Shown: positions 6,553 to 14,112, numbered from the stretch's first letter. The stretch is 21,874 nt of DNA from an uncultured bacterium (GCA_905215835.1 CAJMRR010000013.1:1-21874), one strand, 5' to 3'. Numbers and translations: made by a program. Notes: a model not told the origin generated them from the letters alone.

Positions 6553-8340
6553 CTACATCAGGCGCAGGCTGACGTCCTTGAGCTGGGCGCCAGAAACGGC
6601 ACTCGGGGCGCCCGACATGAGGTCGGAGCCGCTGGCCGTCTTGGGGAACGCCATGACGTCACGGATGGAGTCGGAGCCGGTGAGCAACATGCACACGCGG
6701 TCCAGACCCAGAGCGAAACCGCCCATCGGGGGCGCACCAAACTTGAGCGCCTCCATGAGGAAGCCAAACTGAGACTCGGCGCGCTCCTCGGTAAAGCCCA
6801 GGAGCTTGAGCATGGACATCTGCATCTCGGCGTTGTGGATACGCATACCGCCGCCGCCGGCCTCAAAGCCGTCCATGACAAAGTCGTAGGTGCAAGAACC
6901 GGTTGCCAACGGGTCGGCCTCAATCTTGGCGATGTCGGTCTCGGTCGGCAGGGTGAAGGGCTGGTGCTCGGCGGCATAGGCCTTGCGGTCCTCATCCCAG
7001 TGGAACAGCGGGAAGTTGACGACCCACAGGAAGTCGTGGCCCTCGCGCTTGATCTCGAGTGCGTTGGCCATGTGAGAACGCATGCCGCCCAGGATCTCGT
7101 CGGAGAGCAGGCGCGGGCCGGCGGCGAACATCACAAGGTCGCCGGGCTCGACGTCCATGCGCTCGCGCAGAGCCGCCATCTCCTCGTCCGAGAAGAACTT
7201 GACGATGGGGCTGTTGATAGAGCCGTCCTCGCGGAAAGCGATCCAGGCCAGGCCCTTGGCGCCAAACGTGGAGGCCACGCCGGCGAGCTTATCGATCTTG
7301 GCACGTGCCCAGGCACCGGCGCCCTTGGCGTTGATGGCCTTGACGACGGAGCCCTCCTCGTTTGCGGCAGTCGCAAAGACCTTGAACTTGGAGTTGGCAA
7401 AGATGTCGGTCAGGTCGACCAGGTGCATGCCATAGCGGGTATCGGGCTTGTCGGAGCCATAGGTGTCCATGGCATCCCAGTAGTCCATACGACGCAGCGG
7501 CGTAGGCATCTCGACACCCATGCGGCCGAAGGCATCGGACAGAACTTCTTCGAGCGCGCTCATGACGTCGTTCTGGTCCACGAAGGACATCTCGATATCG
7601 ACCTGGGTGAACTCGGGCTGACGGTCGGCACGCAGGTCCTCGTCGCGGAAGCACTTGGCAACCTGGTAGTAGCGCTCGACGCCACCGACCATGAGCAGCT
7701 GCTTCAGGAGCTGCGGGGACTGCGGCAGGGCGTAGAAGTTGCCCGGCTGAATACGGCTGGGAACGATGAAGTCGCGGGCGCCCTCGGGCGTGGACTTAAA
7801 CAGGGAGGGCGTCTCGACCTCCATGAACTCACGGTTGTGCAGCGCCTCGCGAATGGCAAAGGTAAAGTCGGAGCGCAGCTTGAGGTTGGCCATCATCTCG
7901 GGACGGCGGAGGTCCAGATAGCGATAGCGCAGGCGGGTGTCCTCGCTGGTCTCGATGCCGTCCTCGATCTGGAACGGCGGGGTGACGGACGTGTTGAGCA
8001 CCTCGGCGTGGTCGGTCAGGACCTCGATCTCGCCGGTCGCGAGCTTGGTGTTGGTGGTCTCCTCGCCACGGGCGCGCACGACGCCGTGGATCTTGATGGG
8101 CCACTCGGGACGCATGGTCTCGGCGATCTTAAAGGCATCGCCATCGGAGTGCTCGGGGTCGAAGGTGAGCTGCGTGATGCCCTCGCGGTCGCGAAGGTCG
8201 CAGAAGATAAGGCCGCCGTGGTCGCGGCGACGGCTCACCCAACCGGTGAGGGTGACCTCTTCGCCCACGTTCTCGAAGCGAAGCTCGCCGCAGGTACGGG
8301 TGTGCATGGAATGCTCATCGATGGGACGGGTCTGGCTCAT
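6553..8340 (-). CDS. aspS: Aspartyl-tRNA synthetase
   Basis: A class II synthetase that charges tRNA-Asp in the cytosol. At 595 residues it has the bacterial-type length. Parts in order: an OB-fold anticodon-binding domain (about 12-110, GWVSRRRDHGGLIFCDLRDREG); the catalytic core with motif 2 (FRDEDLRADRQPEFTQVDIEMSF, about 225-247); an inserted GAD-type domain; and motif 3 near the C-terminus (GFALGLDRVCMLLTGSDSIRDV). The first ATG was kept because AAAGGAGG lies 9 nt before it; a second ATG 11 codons in (MHTRTCGELR) is also possible. The His in RRRDHGG is the residue usually kept in tRNA-Asp-specific enzymes, which hints at a discriminating enzyme, but this was not tested. The 256-bp gap to the divergent serB holds a 7-bp hairpin (8368-8374 with 8386-8392) in the aspS leader and no other clear signal. 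Confidence 0.98.
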   Translation of the reverse strand: MSQTRPIDEHSMHTRTCGELRFENVGEEVTLTGWVSRRRDHGGLIFCDLRDREGITQLTFDPEHSDGDAFKIAETMRPEWPIKIHGVVRARGEETTNTKLATGEIEVLTDHAEVLNTSVTPPFQIEDGIETSEDTRLRYRYLDLRRPEMMANLKLRSDFTFAIREALHNREFMEVETPSLFKSTPEGARDFIVPSRIQPGNFYALPQSPQLLKQLLMVGGVERYYQVAKCFRDEDLRADRQPEFTQVDIEMSFVDQNDVMSALEEVLSDAFGRMGVEMPTPLRRMDYWDAMDTYGSDKPDTRYGMHLVDLTDIFANSKFKVFATAANEEGSVVKAINAKGAGAWARAKIDKLAGVASTFGAKGLAWIAFREDGSINSPIVKFFSDEEMAALRERMDVEPGDLVMFAAGPRLLSDEILGGMRSHMANALEIKREGHDFLWVVNFPLFHWDEDRKAYAAEHQPFTLPTETDIAKIEADPLATGSCTYDFVMDGFEAGGGGMRIHNAEMQMSMLKLLGFTEERAESQFGFLMEALKFGAPPMGGFALGLDRVCMLLTGSDSIRDVMAFPKTASGSDLMSGAPSAVSGAQLKDVSLRLM

Positions 8341-8596
8341 ACCAGTGATCCTCCTTTATGGATCTGTGCCGCCCCGTGTCGTTCCGGGCGGCGTCGTACA
8401 GATTTGCCCAGCCTGCGTAAACCGCGCAGCCGGACATGGCGTTCTATCTTATCGCACCCGCGTCGATGTGCCGCGAAAAAGTAGCTCTTGCCCAAAGACT
8501 TGACGGAGACGAAACAATTGACGCACCGCGGCCGTCGCTCAGGCGCACGGCGTGCGACAATGTGCCCCAACACAACTGCACTCGGAAAGGCCCCTC

Positions 8597-9232
8597 ATGA
8601 CCGCACGCCTCATCGTTATGGATATCGACTCCACGCTCATCAACCAGGAGGTAATTGACCTGTTGGGCGAGGAGGCCGGCGTAGGCGAGCAAGTAGCGCG
8701 GATCACCGAACGTGCCATGCGCGGCGAGCTCGACTTTAAGCAGGCGCTCGAGGAGCGTGTGGGGCTGCTCGCCGGCTTGGACGAGAGCGTGTTCGAGCGT
8801 ACCTTTGCGCGCGTGACGTTTACCCCCGGCGCGCTGAAGCTTGTGCGCTCGGCGCACAGCAAGGGCTGGAAGGTCGGCGTGGTAAGCGGCGGCTTCCACG
8901 AGGTCGCCGATAAGATCGTGGCCGCTGCGGGCATCGATTTTTGCCTGGCCAACCGCCTGGAAGTCGTGGACGGCAAGCTCACGGGCAAGCTGGCGGCAGA
9001 CATTGTGACCAAGGAATCCAAGCTCATCCAGCTGCTGGACTGGGCAGTTGAGTGCGGTGTCGACATGGCCCATACCGTGGCAATCGGCGACGGCGCCAAC
9101 GACATCCCCATGATTCAGGCCGCGGGCACGGGCATCGCGTTTTGTGCCAAGCCCAAGACGCGCGAGGCCGCCCCGTTTGCCATCGACGAGCGCAACCTGA
9201 TGCTCGCCATGGACATCATCCTGCGCGACTAG
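8597..9232 (+). CDS. serB: Phosphoserine phosphatase, HAD superfamily
   Basis: SerB hydrolyses O-phospho-L-serine to serine, the last step of serine synthesis. This 211-residue form has only the HAD catalytic domain, without the N-terminal ACT-like extension found in some homologues. Motif I is MDIDSTLI (residues 8-15, nucleophile Asp9 and Asp11). Motif II is VVSGGF (about residue 97). A Lys-containing motif (TKESKLIQLL) and motif IV GDGANDIPM with catalytic Asp residues follow. The cap region contains EERVGLLAGL. The ATG was chosen because GGAAAGG lies 7 nt before it; a longer frame from 8552 has no such site. It is divergent from aspS and followed by a 116-bp gap before larB, so probably a single-gene unit. 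Substrates other than phosphoserine are possible within this HAD family. Confidence 0.93.
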   Translation: MTARLIVMDIDSTLINQEVIDLLGEEAGVGEQVARITERAMRGELDFKQALEERVGLLAGLDESVFERTFARVTFTPGALKLVRSAHSKGWKVGVVSGGFHEVADKIVAAAGIDFCLANRLEVVDGKLTGKLAADIVTKESKLIQLLDWAVECGVDMAHTVAIGDGANDIPMIQAAGTGIAFCAKPKTREAAPFAIDERNLMLAMDIILRD

Positions 9233-9270
9233 CCGATCCGCCTAACAACAGAATCAATTCCTCTATGTCT

Positions 9271-9306
9271 AGTTTCCGAACGATTTTGTTCTAATGTTCG
9301 GAAACT
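9271..9306. promoter_or_regulatory. Perfect 11-bp inverted repeat in front of larB, candidate operator
   Basis: Arms agtttccgaac (9271-9281) and gttcggaaact (9296-9306) are exact reverse complements, 14 nt apart. The right arm covers the likely -35 of the lar promoter. No T-run follows, so a terminator for serB is less likely, though not excluded. The TetR-family gene at the end of the operon is the natural candidate binder; this is inference. Confidence 0.55.
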
Positions 9307-9325
9307 ACCCTTCTCGTGCTAGACT
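9297..9325 (+). promoter_or_regulatory. Putative promoter of larB-larC-tetR
   Basis: An extended -10, TGcTAGACT (9317-9325), with a weak -35-like TTCGGA (9297-9302) 17 nt upstream. It lies 23 nt before the larB ATG. Confidence 0.4.
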
Positions 9326-9348
9326 TTGCACCGTCGAAGGGAACATAT

Positions 9349-10131
9349 ATGGATAAGCGAGATCTTGAGCAATTGCTGAGCGATGTTGCCGACGGAACAG
9401 TCACCCCGGCAGTCGCCCTCACGCGCATCCAGACGGCGCCCACCGCCGATCTGGGTTTTGCGCAGCTCGATCTTTCACGCGGGGTGCGCCAGGGAGTCGG
9501 CGAGGTTGTCTACGGCGCCGGTAAAACCGCCGAGCAGATTGCCGCCATTATCGAAGCGCTGCACGATGCCGGCCAGGAGCGCATCCTGGTCACGCGCCTG
9601 GATGCCAAAAAGGCAGCCCGCACCTCGGAGTTCCTCGACAACGACATCGACCTGGGATATGTCCCGGACGCGCAGCTCGCCCTCGTGGGCGGCAAGCCCT
9701 CCCCCACCGGCAACGGACGCATCGTCGTCGCCTGCGCCGGCACGAGCGACTTGCCCGTCGCCGAAGAAGCCGCGTTGACGGCCGAGTTCTATGGCAACGA
9801 GGTCGACCGCCTCTACGACGTGGGTGTCGCCGGCCTGCACCGTCTGCTCGCGCATGCCGAGGAACTTGCTCAGGCACAGGTGGTCATCGCCATCGCCGGC
9901 ATGGAGGGCGCACTGGCGAGCGTTGTCGGCGGTCTGGTGAGCTGTCCGGTCATCGCCGTTCCCACCAGCGTGGGCTACGGCGCGAGCTTTGGTGGCGTAG
10001 CCGCGCTGCTCGCCATGCTCAACTCCTGCGCCAGCGGCGTTTCGGTCGTCAATATCGACAACGGCTTTGGTGCCGCCTACCAGGCAAGTCTTATCAATCA
10101 TCTGAGCGCCGGCGCGTCCTACGCCCATTAA
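9349..10131 (+). CDS. larB: Nickel-pincer cofactor biosynthesis protein LarB
   Basis: LarB carboxylates and hydrolyses nicotinic acid adenine dinucleotide to pyridinium-3,5-biscarboxylic acid mononucleotide, the first step to the Ni-pincer nucleotide of lactate racemase. The 260-residue protein has the expected plan: an N-terminal helical part (DLEQLLSDVADGTVTPAVAL) and a C-terminal PurE/AIR-carboxylase-like domain (about 125-255). Conserved stretches include GKTAEQIAAII, VVACAGTSDLPVAEEA and the glycine-rich GMEGALASVVGGLVSCPVIAVPTSVGYG. The ATG at 9349 follows GAAGGGA by 6 nt; a longer frame from GTG 9316 has no support. It is first in a three-gene plus-strand operon with larC 10 nt downstream. 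Confidence 0.95.
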   Translation: MDKRDLEQLLSDVADGTVTPAVALTRIQTAPTADLGFAQLDLSRGVRQGVGEVVYGAGKTAEQIAAIIEALHDAGQERILVTRLDAKKAARTSEFLDNDIDLGYVPDAQLALVGGKPSPTGNGRIVVACAGTSDLPVAEEAALTAEFYGNEVDRLYDVGVAGLHRLLAHAEELAQAQVVIAIAGMEGALASVVGGLVSCPVIAVPTSVGYGASFGGVAALLAMLNSCASGVSVVNIDNGFGAAYQASLINHLSAGASYAH

Positions 10132-10141
10132 GGAGCATTCC

Positions 10142-11053
10142 ATGTCCAACCATCAGCACACGCTTATCATCGACGGCACCTCGGGCATCAGCGGCGATAT
10201 GACCGTCGCAGCCCTGCTCGACCTGGGCGCCAGCGAGGGGCACCTGCGCGAACAGCTCGCCACGCTGCCGGTCGACGGCTTTTCGATCGCCGTCACGCGT
10301 GCAAACAAGCATGGCATCGACGCCTGCGATTTCGACGTCCAGCTTGCAGAGGAGCTCGAGAACCACGATCACGATATGGCCTGGCTCTACGGCAACGAAG
10401 CAGCTGCCGAGCACACGCACGAGCACGAGCACCACCATCATGAGCACGACGAGCACAGTCACTGCCACGAACATGATCATGAGGCCCACGGCCATGACCA
10501 CGAGGGCCATCATCACGCCCACCACCATCACCACCGTTCTTTGGCGGACGTCACTGCTATCATCGACGGCTCGCAGCTAAGCGATGGCGCCAAGCGTCGT
10601 GCGCTCGCCATCTTTACCGCGCTCGCCGCCGCCGAGGCAAAGGCCCACGGCAAAACGCCCGAGACCGTCATGTTCCACGAGGTGGGCGCCGTCGACTCCA
10701 TCGTTGACATCTGCTCGGTCGCCATCTGCCTCGATGACCTGGGCATCGAGGATATTGTCGTCGAGTCGCTCTCCGAGGGCCACGGCACCATCCACTGCGC
10801 CCACGGCCTTATGCCCATTCCCGTCCCCGCTGTCGTCAACCTGTGCCAGGCGGGCAATATCGCCCTCACGCCCGCACCGGTCGCCGGCGAGCTCGTGACG
10901 CCCACGGGCGCCGCCATCGTTACCGCGCTGCGCACATCCGAGCACCTGCCGGCACGCTACCACATCGAAGCCGTCGGCTACGGCGCCGGCAAGCGCCCCT
11001 ACGAGGGTTGCTCCGGCACGCTCCGTTGTCTGCTCGTTCACGTGGATGCATAG
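10142..11053 (+). CDS. larC: LarC1-type nickel insertion protein (LarC N-terminal part only)
   Basis: LarC inserts nickel into the pincer cofactor in a CTP-dependent reaction. This 303-residue protein has the LarC N-terminal features: IIDGTSGISGDMTVAALLDLG (residues 9-29), the FHEVGAVDSIVDICSVAICLD block (about 177-197), and GELVTPTGAAIVTAL and GYGAGKRPYEG near its end. Residues 91-131 are extraordinarily His-rich (24 His in 41 residues), a probable Ni-binding store. The protein stops right after the LVHVDA tail, where full-length LarC (over 400 residues) would continue into the C-terminal LarC2 domain. In Lactiplantibacillus plantarum, larC1 and larC2 are joined by a programmed frameshift. 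Here the stop is followed 2 nt later by the tetR ATG, and no LarC2-like sequence is readable in the other frames. LarC2 must be elsewhere or absent. The name LarC1 is as good as larC. Confidence 0.9.
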   Translation: MSNHQHTLIIDGTSGISGDMTVAALLDLGASEGHLREQLATLPVDGFSIAVTRANKHGIDACDFDVQLAEELENHDHDMAWLYGNEAAAEHTHEHEHHHHEHDEHSHCHEHDHEAHGHDHEGHHHAHHHHHRSLADVTAIIDGSQLSDGAKRRALAIFTALAAAEAKAHGKTPETVMFHEVGAVDSIVDICSVAICLDDLGIEDIVVESLSEGHGTIHCAHGLMPIPVPAVVNLCQAGNIALTPAPVAGELVTPTGAAIVTALRTSEHLPARYHIEAVGYGAGKRPYEGCSGTLRCLLVHVDA

Positions 11054-11055
11054 CC

Positions 11056-11595
11056 ATGGATGCCCGCAAAGAAAAAAGCCGCGCCGCCATCGTTGCGGCG
11101 TTCTCCGAGCTCCTGTGCGAGGAAGATTACGGCAAGATCACCGTCAGCGACATCATTGCTCGCGCCCATGTGGGTCGGGCAACGTTCTACGGCCTCTTCA
11201 AGAGCAAAGACGACCTACTGTCCGAGGGCGTGAGCGACATCTGCACCCACGCCCTCGACGACGATGGCACACCGCTCGACGACCCACTCGTGCAGGTCGA
11301 GCATATCCTCAACAACCTCTGGGAGCGCCGCCAAGGCGTTCGAGCCCTCGTAGCCGGAGCCGGCTCGCGCGTCTTCGCCGACTGTCTCCGCAAGACCATC
11401 ATGTCACGCGCAGCCGAAACCGTCCCTACCGACCCAAACGGCCCCGCCGCCACCATGGACCGCAGTTTCTTACTACACCACATAGCCTCAAGCTTCGTAG
11501 GAATGGTCCAATGGTGGGCCTGGCACAACTTCGAAGCAAACAAAGCCGACGTAGCCAAAGACTACTTATCAGCCATAAAGCCCCTCTTCACCTAA
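11056..11595 (+). CDS. TetR/AcrR-family transcriptional regulator
   Basis: A 179-residue DNA-binding protein. The N-terminal helix-turn-helix is clear (residues about 26-55): ITVSDIIARAHVGRATFYGLF followed by KSKDDLL. The C-terminal helical domain ends in FLLHHIASSFVGMVQWWAWHN and resembles the TetR_C domains of small DhaS-like regulators. It starts 2 nt after larC, so it is almost certainly translated with it. That makes it the likely regulator of the lar genes, perhaps binding the inverted repeat at 9271-9306; the effector is unknown. Codon use changes in the last 45 codons (from about 11455), with many TTA, CTA, GTA and ATA codons that are rare in the first part. Confidence 0.92.
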   Translation: MDARKEKSRAAIVAAFSELLCEEDYGKITVSDIIARAHVGRATFYGLFKSKDDLLSEGVSDICTHALDDDGTPLDDPLVQVEHILNNLWERRQGVRALVAGAGSRVFADCLRKTIMSRAAETVPTDPNGPAATMDRSFLLHHIASSFVGMVQWWAWHNFEANKADVAKDYLSAIKPLFT

Positions 11596-11603
11596 GTAAG
11601 AAG

Positions 11604-11656
11604 CGCATCCCAAAGCATCACCCCAACCCAGGCCGCCACGCATCCCAAAGTGTCAC
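11604..11656. repeat. Two 18-bp direct repeats after tetR
   Basis: cgcatcccaaagcatcac (11604-11621) and cgcatcccaaagtgtcac (11639-11656) match at 16 of 18 positions, 35 bp apart. They lie just past the tetR stop. The rest of the 302-bp gap to larD (11657-11754) shows no gene, only AT-rich sequence around 11700-11715, before the large palindrome at 11757. Confidence 0.5.
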
Positions 11657-11756
11657 TCACGTTTCAACGCCCCCAACAGCAACAAGCCCCTCCCATCCAA
11701 AATCAGATATATATGTTGGGTTGCTTGCTCGAGCGCAGCAAAGACCCCGCAGCCGT

Positions 11757-11871
11757 CCGCATGGGGTAACTTCCCAGCGCACTCCGCAGGACGAAAGAAC
11801 CCCCGCCGCACGAAGTGCGCAGCGGGGGTTCTTTCATGTCCGAGGACGCGCTGGGAAGTTACCCCATGCGG
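11757..11871. repeat. Structured palindrome E1, 24-bp outer stem with conserved inner core
   Basis: Outer arms 11757-11780 and 11848-11871 are perfect reverse complements (24 bp). Inside are the strand motifs CACTCCGCAGGACG (11780-11793) and CATGTCCGAGGACG (11835-11848), a perfect 14-bp inner stem (11793-11806 with 11822-11835), and the apical loop region cgcacgaagtgcgca (11807-11821), which can itself form a 5-bp hairpin with a GAA loop. The same core recurs at 14228-14354 with different arms. It lies 26 nt after the larD stop and between the convergent tetR and larD, so it may serve as a two-way terminator. No T-run borders the outer stem. Confidence 0.85.
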
Positions 11872-11897
11872 CCAGCGGACAACTATGTAGCCTCAGA

Positions 11898-12629
11898 CTA
11901 GAACATACCCAAGAAACCATGCACAAACAGCGCGGCCAGAGCGGCACCGACAAACGGAGCGATGCCAGGAACGAGCAGGCCGTACTTCCAGTTGTTGTCG
12001 GCCTTGTTCTTGATCGGCAGCACCTGATAGGCCATGCGAGGACCAAGGTCACGAGCCTGGTTCATGGCGAATCCGGTGATGCCGCCCATGCCCATGCCAA
12101 CAGCCCAAACGATCAGACCGACGCAGATGGCGAGCATCAGAACGTTCTCGCCAGCACGGTTAGCAGCAGCAAGGATGGCGCTGATGAACACGAAGGTGCA
12201 GATAGCCTCGCAGAAGAAGTTGCGGGCATAGTTCGTGCCCTCGGTGGTTGGGTTGGTCGAGAAGATGTTGCGCTGAGCAATGGGGTCGACGACGCCCTCG
12301 GAAGCCTTGAACTCATCGGCATACATCAACCAAGCGATTACGGCGCCCACAAAGCCGCCGAGCATATCGGCAACCATGAAGGGGATGCAGCTGCTCCACG
12401 GCACCAGGCCGACGATGCACTGGGCAAGCACCATGGCGGGGTTCATGCACACGGCGCCGCCAAAGACAAACAGGCAGACCGAGATGCCAAAAGACCAGGT
12501 GGTGATGGCAAACATGTGACCGGAGCCCTGATACTTGGTGCCCTTAAGCACGGTATCGCAGTGTACGCCCACGCCAAAGATGATCATGAGGGCCGTTGCG
12601 CCGAATTCGCAGAGGAGTTTGGTAAGCAT
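11898..12629 (-). CDS. larD: MIP-family channel, lactate/glycerol facilitator (LarD-like)
   Basis: An aquaglyceroporin-family membrane channel of 243 residues with six transmembrane helices. In L. plantarum the MIP protein encoded with larA was named LarD and conducts lactic acid and glycerol. Here the gene follows larA by 49 nt on the same strand, so a lactate channel is the best guess. The first pore motif is intact (GGAVCMNPAMVLAQC). The second, normally NPARDFGPR, reads NQARDLGPR, so the Pro of NPA is replaced by Gln while the Arg of the selectivity filter is kept. An extended loop lies between helices 3 and 4 (DEFKASEGVVDPIAQRNIFSTNP region). The ATG has a modest AAGATAAGG upstream. Glycerol or formate-like substrates cannot be excluded. 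Confidence 0.88.
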   Translation of the reverse strand: MLTKLLCEFGATALMIIFGVGVHCDTVLKGTKYQGSGHMFAITTWSFGISVCLFVFGGAVCMNPAMVLAQCIVGLVPWSSCIPFMVADMLGGFVGAVIAWLMYADEFKASEGVVDPIAQRNIFSTNPTTEGTNYARNFFCEAICTFVFISAILAAANRAGENVLMLAICVGLIVWAVGMGMGGITGFAMNQARDLGPRMAYQVLPIKNKADNNWKYGLLVPGIAPFVGAALAALFVHGFLGMF

Positions 12630-12678
12630 AAAACCTTATCTTTCTTGTCGGTTATAAACGATTCGTTTAGGCCGCGTA

Positions 12679-13956
12679 CTAGTGCTGTGCGACGACAACG
12701 CCCAGGCCATCGGGAATGACGACCACCTTGGCATCGGCACCCTTCATCTCAAAGGCGAGCTTGAGCGCCTCATCGAGGGTGTTGACCGGCGTCATGTGCA
12801 TATCCTTGATCATCTGGTGATCGCACAGGTCGGTGACCATGATCACAGGGTGATGCGCCAGGATACGGGCAAAGATCTGGCTCGTCCACTGGTCGGGCAG
12901 GGTCTCGTCCTTAGGACGGTCGATGCAGGCACGCTCAAACTCCGCCGGATCGTTGTCGGCGATGTTGTGATAGAAGCCCTCGCCACCGTGGCCGTCGGCA
13001 CAACCGGCGACATCGATGATCACGCCGCCCTCGGGAAGTGTGGCCTCTGCAGAGCACATGCCCTTCACGGCCTGATAGATGTTCTGGTCGAGCGGGTAGC
13101 CGCCGTTGGTGGTAATGGCAATCTCGCACTCGACGGGCTCAACGCCGGCAAGGCTCTTCACGAACTCGCAGCCAGCCTCGTGCGCCTTGTGGATGTCGCC
13201 GGCAAAGGAGCCGATGACCTCGTGCTTGCCGTTGAGCACCACGTTGAGCACAAAGGCAAGGTGAGCCATCTCGGCAGCGGCAAACATGTCCTCGCTCACG
13301 TGGTTGTGGCACAGGTTGCCGGCACGCGAATGGGAATCGTTCACAAACTGACCGTTGTGGTTGTACATGATGGTCTTGTAGCTGGCGATACCAGGCAGGA
13401 CGGACTTGCGGCTACCAGAGAAACCGGCAAAGAAGTGCGGCTCAATAAAGCCCTCGGCAAGCAGCAGATCGCAATCGGCAGCAATCTTGTTGATGATGCA
13501 CTCGCCGCCAGAAGGCAGAGTGCCGATCTTTTTCATCATGCTGTCGTCGGTCGCGACGTGCATAACGATTTCCTCGTTGGCAACGATCTCCTCGCCGTAC
13601 TTGTTGACGAGCTCCTCGTGCGTCGACGGACGATGCATACCCGTAGCAACCAGAATACGCACGCGAGCCTCGGGCGCAGCAGAATGGATGTGATGCAGCA
13701 GAATAGGCATCGTCACACGCGAGGGAACGGGACGCGTATGATCGGAGCTAATGATGACGATATCCTTCTTGCCAGCACAAAGCTCCTCGAGCGAAGGCGA
13801 GCCATAAGGGTTGGCAAGTGACTCCTCTACCAGCTCTTCCTGCGATTTCGTGGTCTTAAACTCGTTTTGATGACCTTCCATCACACCCGAGAAATTCTTA
13901 TCCTCGAGCTCCAGATGCAACGTCTTGTGGTCAAACGGTAGTTCACATTCAAACAA
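12679..13956 (-). CDS. larA: Nickel-dependent lactate racemase
   Basis: LarA interconverts L- and D-lactate using a covalently bound nickel-pincer nucleotide. The sequence follows L. plantarum LarA closely as I remember it: IVIISSDHTRPVPS, RILVATGMHRPSTHEELVNK, GFSGSRKSVLPGIASYKT (with the Lys that anchors the cofactor), the following NHNG with the nickel-ligand His, NGGYPLDQNIYQAVKGM, and DGHGGEGFYHN. The start is set at TTG 13956: it gives 425 residues (the L. plantarum enzyme has about 424), begins just before the conserved ELPFDHKTL, and has GGAAGAGGG about 9 nt upstream. An in-frame ATG at 14097 would add 47 residues of unconserved sequence. It is followed by larD. Other 2-hydroxyacid racemases exist in this family, but the close similarity favours lactate. 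Confidence 0.95.
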   Translation of the reverse strand: MFECELPFDHKTLHLELEDKNFSGVMEGHQNEFKTTKSQEELVEESLANPYGSPSLEELCAGKKDIVIISSDHTRPVPSRVTMPILLHHIHSAAPEARVRILVATGMHRPSTHEELVNKYGEEIVANEEIVMHVATDDSMMKKIGTLPSGGECIINKIAADCDLLLAEGFIEPHFFAGFSGSRKSVLPGIASYKTIMYNHNGQFVNDSHSRAGNLCHNHVSEDMFAAAEMAHLAFVLNVVLNGKHEVIGSFAGDIHKAHEAGCEFVKSLAGVEPVECEIAITTNGGYPLDQNIYQAVKGMCSAEATLPEGGVIIDVAGCADGHGGEGFYHNIADNDPAEFERACIDRPKDETLPDQWTSQIFARILAHHPVIMVTDLCDHQMIKDMHMTPVNTLDEALKLAFEMKGADAKVVVIPDGLGVVVAQH

Positions 13957-14078
13957 TGACGAGCGCCCTCTTCCTTTCAACTGACACACTAGATTAACCG
14001 TTGGAAGGATACGCCGCTCACCGAAAAACACCACCGTCCACCGACTCATTAACACAACGTTCATATTTGACCCACAAC

Positions 14079-14112
14079 AAAACGGCCGCGACCCCAAACG
14101 GGACCGCGGCCG
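14079..14112 (-). terminator. Probable Rho-independent terminator downstream of ppc
   Basis: An 8-bp GC stem (cggccgcg 14083-14090 with cgcggccg 14105-14112) plus three inner pairs, followed on the minus strand by TTTTGTTGTG. The only minus-strand gene it could end is ppc, about 260 nt upstream, with palindrome E2 in between. The 13957-14375 gap holds this hairpin, E2 and presumably the larA promoter, which I could not fix; no gene is seen. Confidence 0.65.

Noticed and set aside
6835..8484. 549-codon open frame opposite aspS
   Set aside because: Antisense shadow; aspS is unmistakable on the other strand.
8341..8596. T-box or other riboswitch in the aspS leader
   Set aside because: I found no T-box consensus and no terminator/antiterminator pair, only one 7-bp hairpin.
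11757..11871. E1 as an integron attC site
   Set aside because: attC sites have conserved outer R'/R'' boxes and a variable middle; here the middle is conserved and the outer arms vary, and there is no integrase.
11046..12719. 557-codon plus-strand frame running from tetR through E1 and across larD, considered as a possible LarC2
   Set aside because: It is Arg/Pro/Ser-rich with no LarC-like motif, overlaps tetR in another frame and larD on the opposite strand, and crosses a perfect palindrome.
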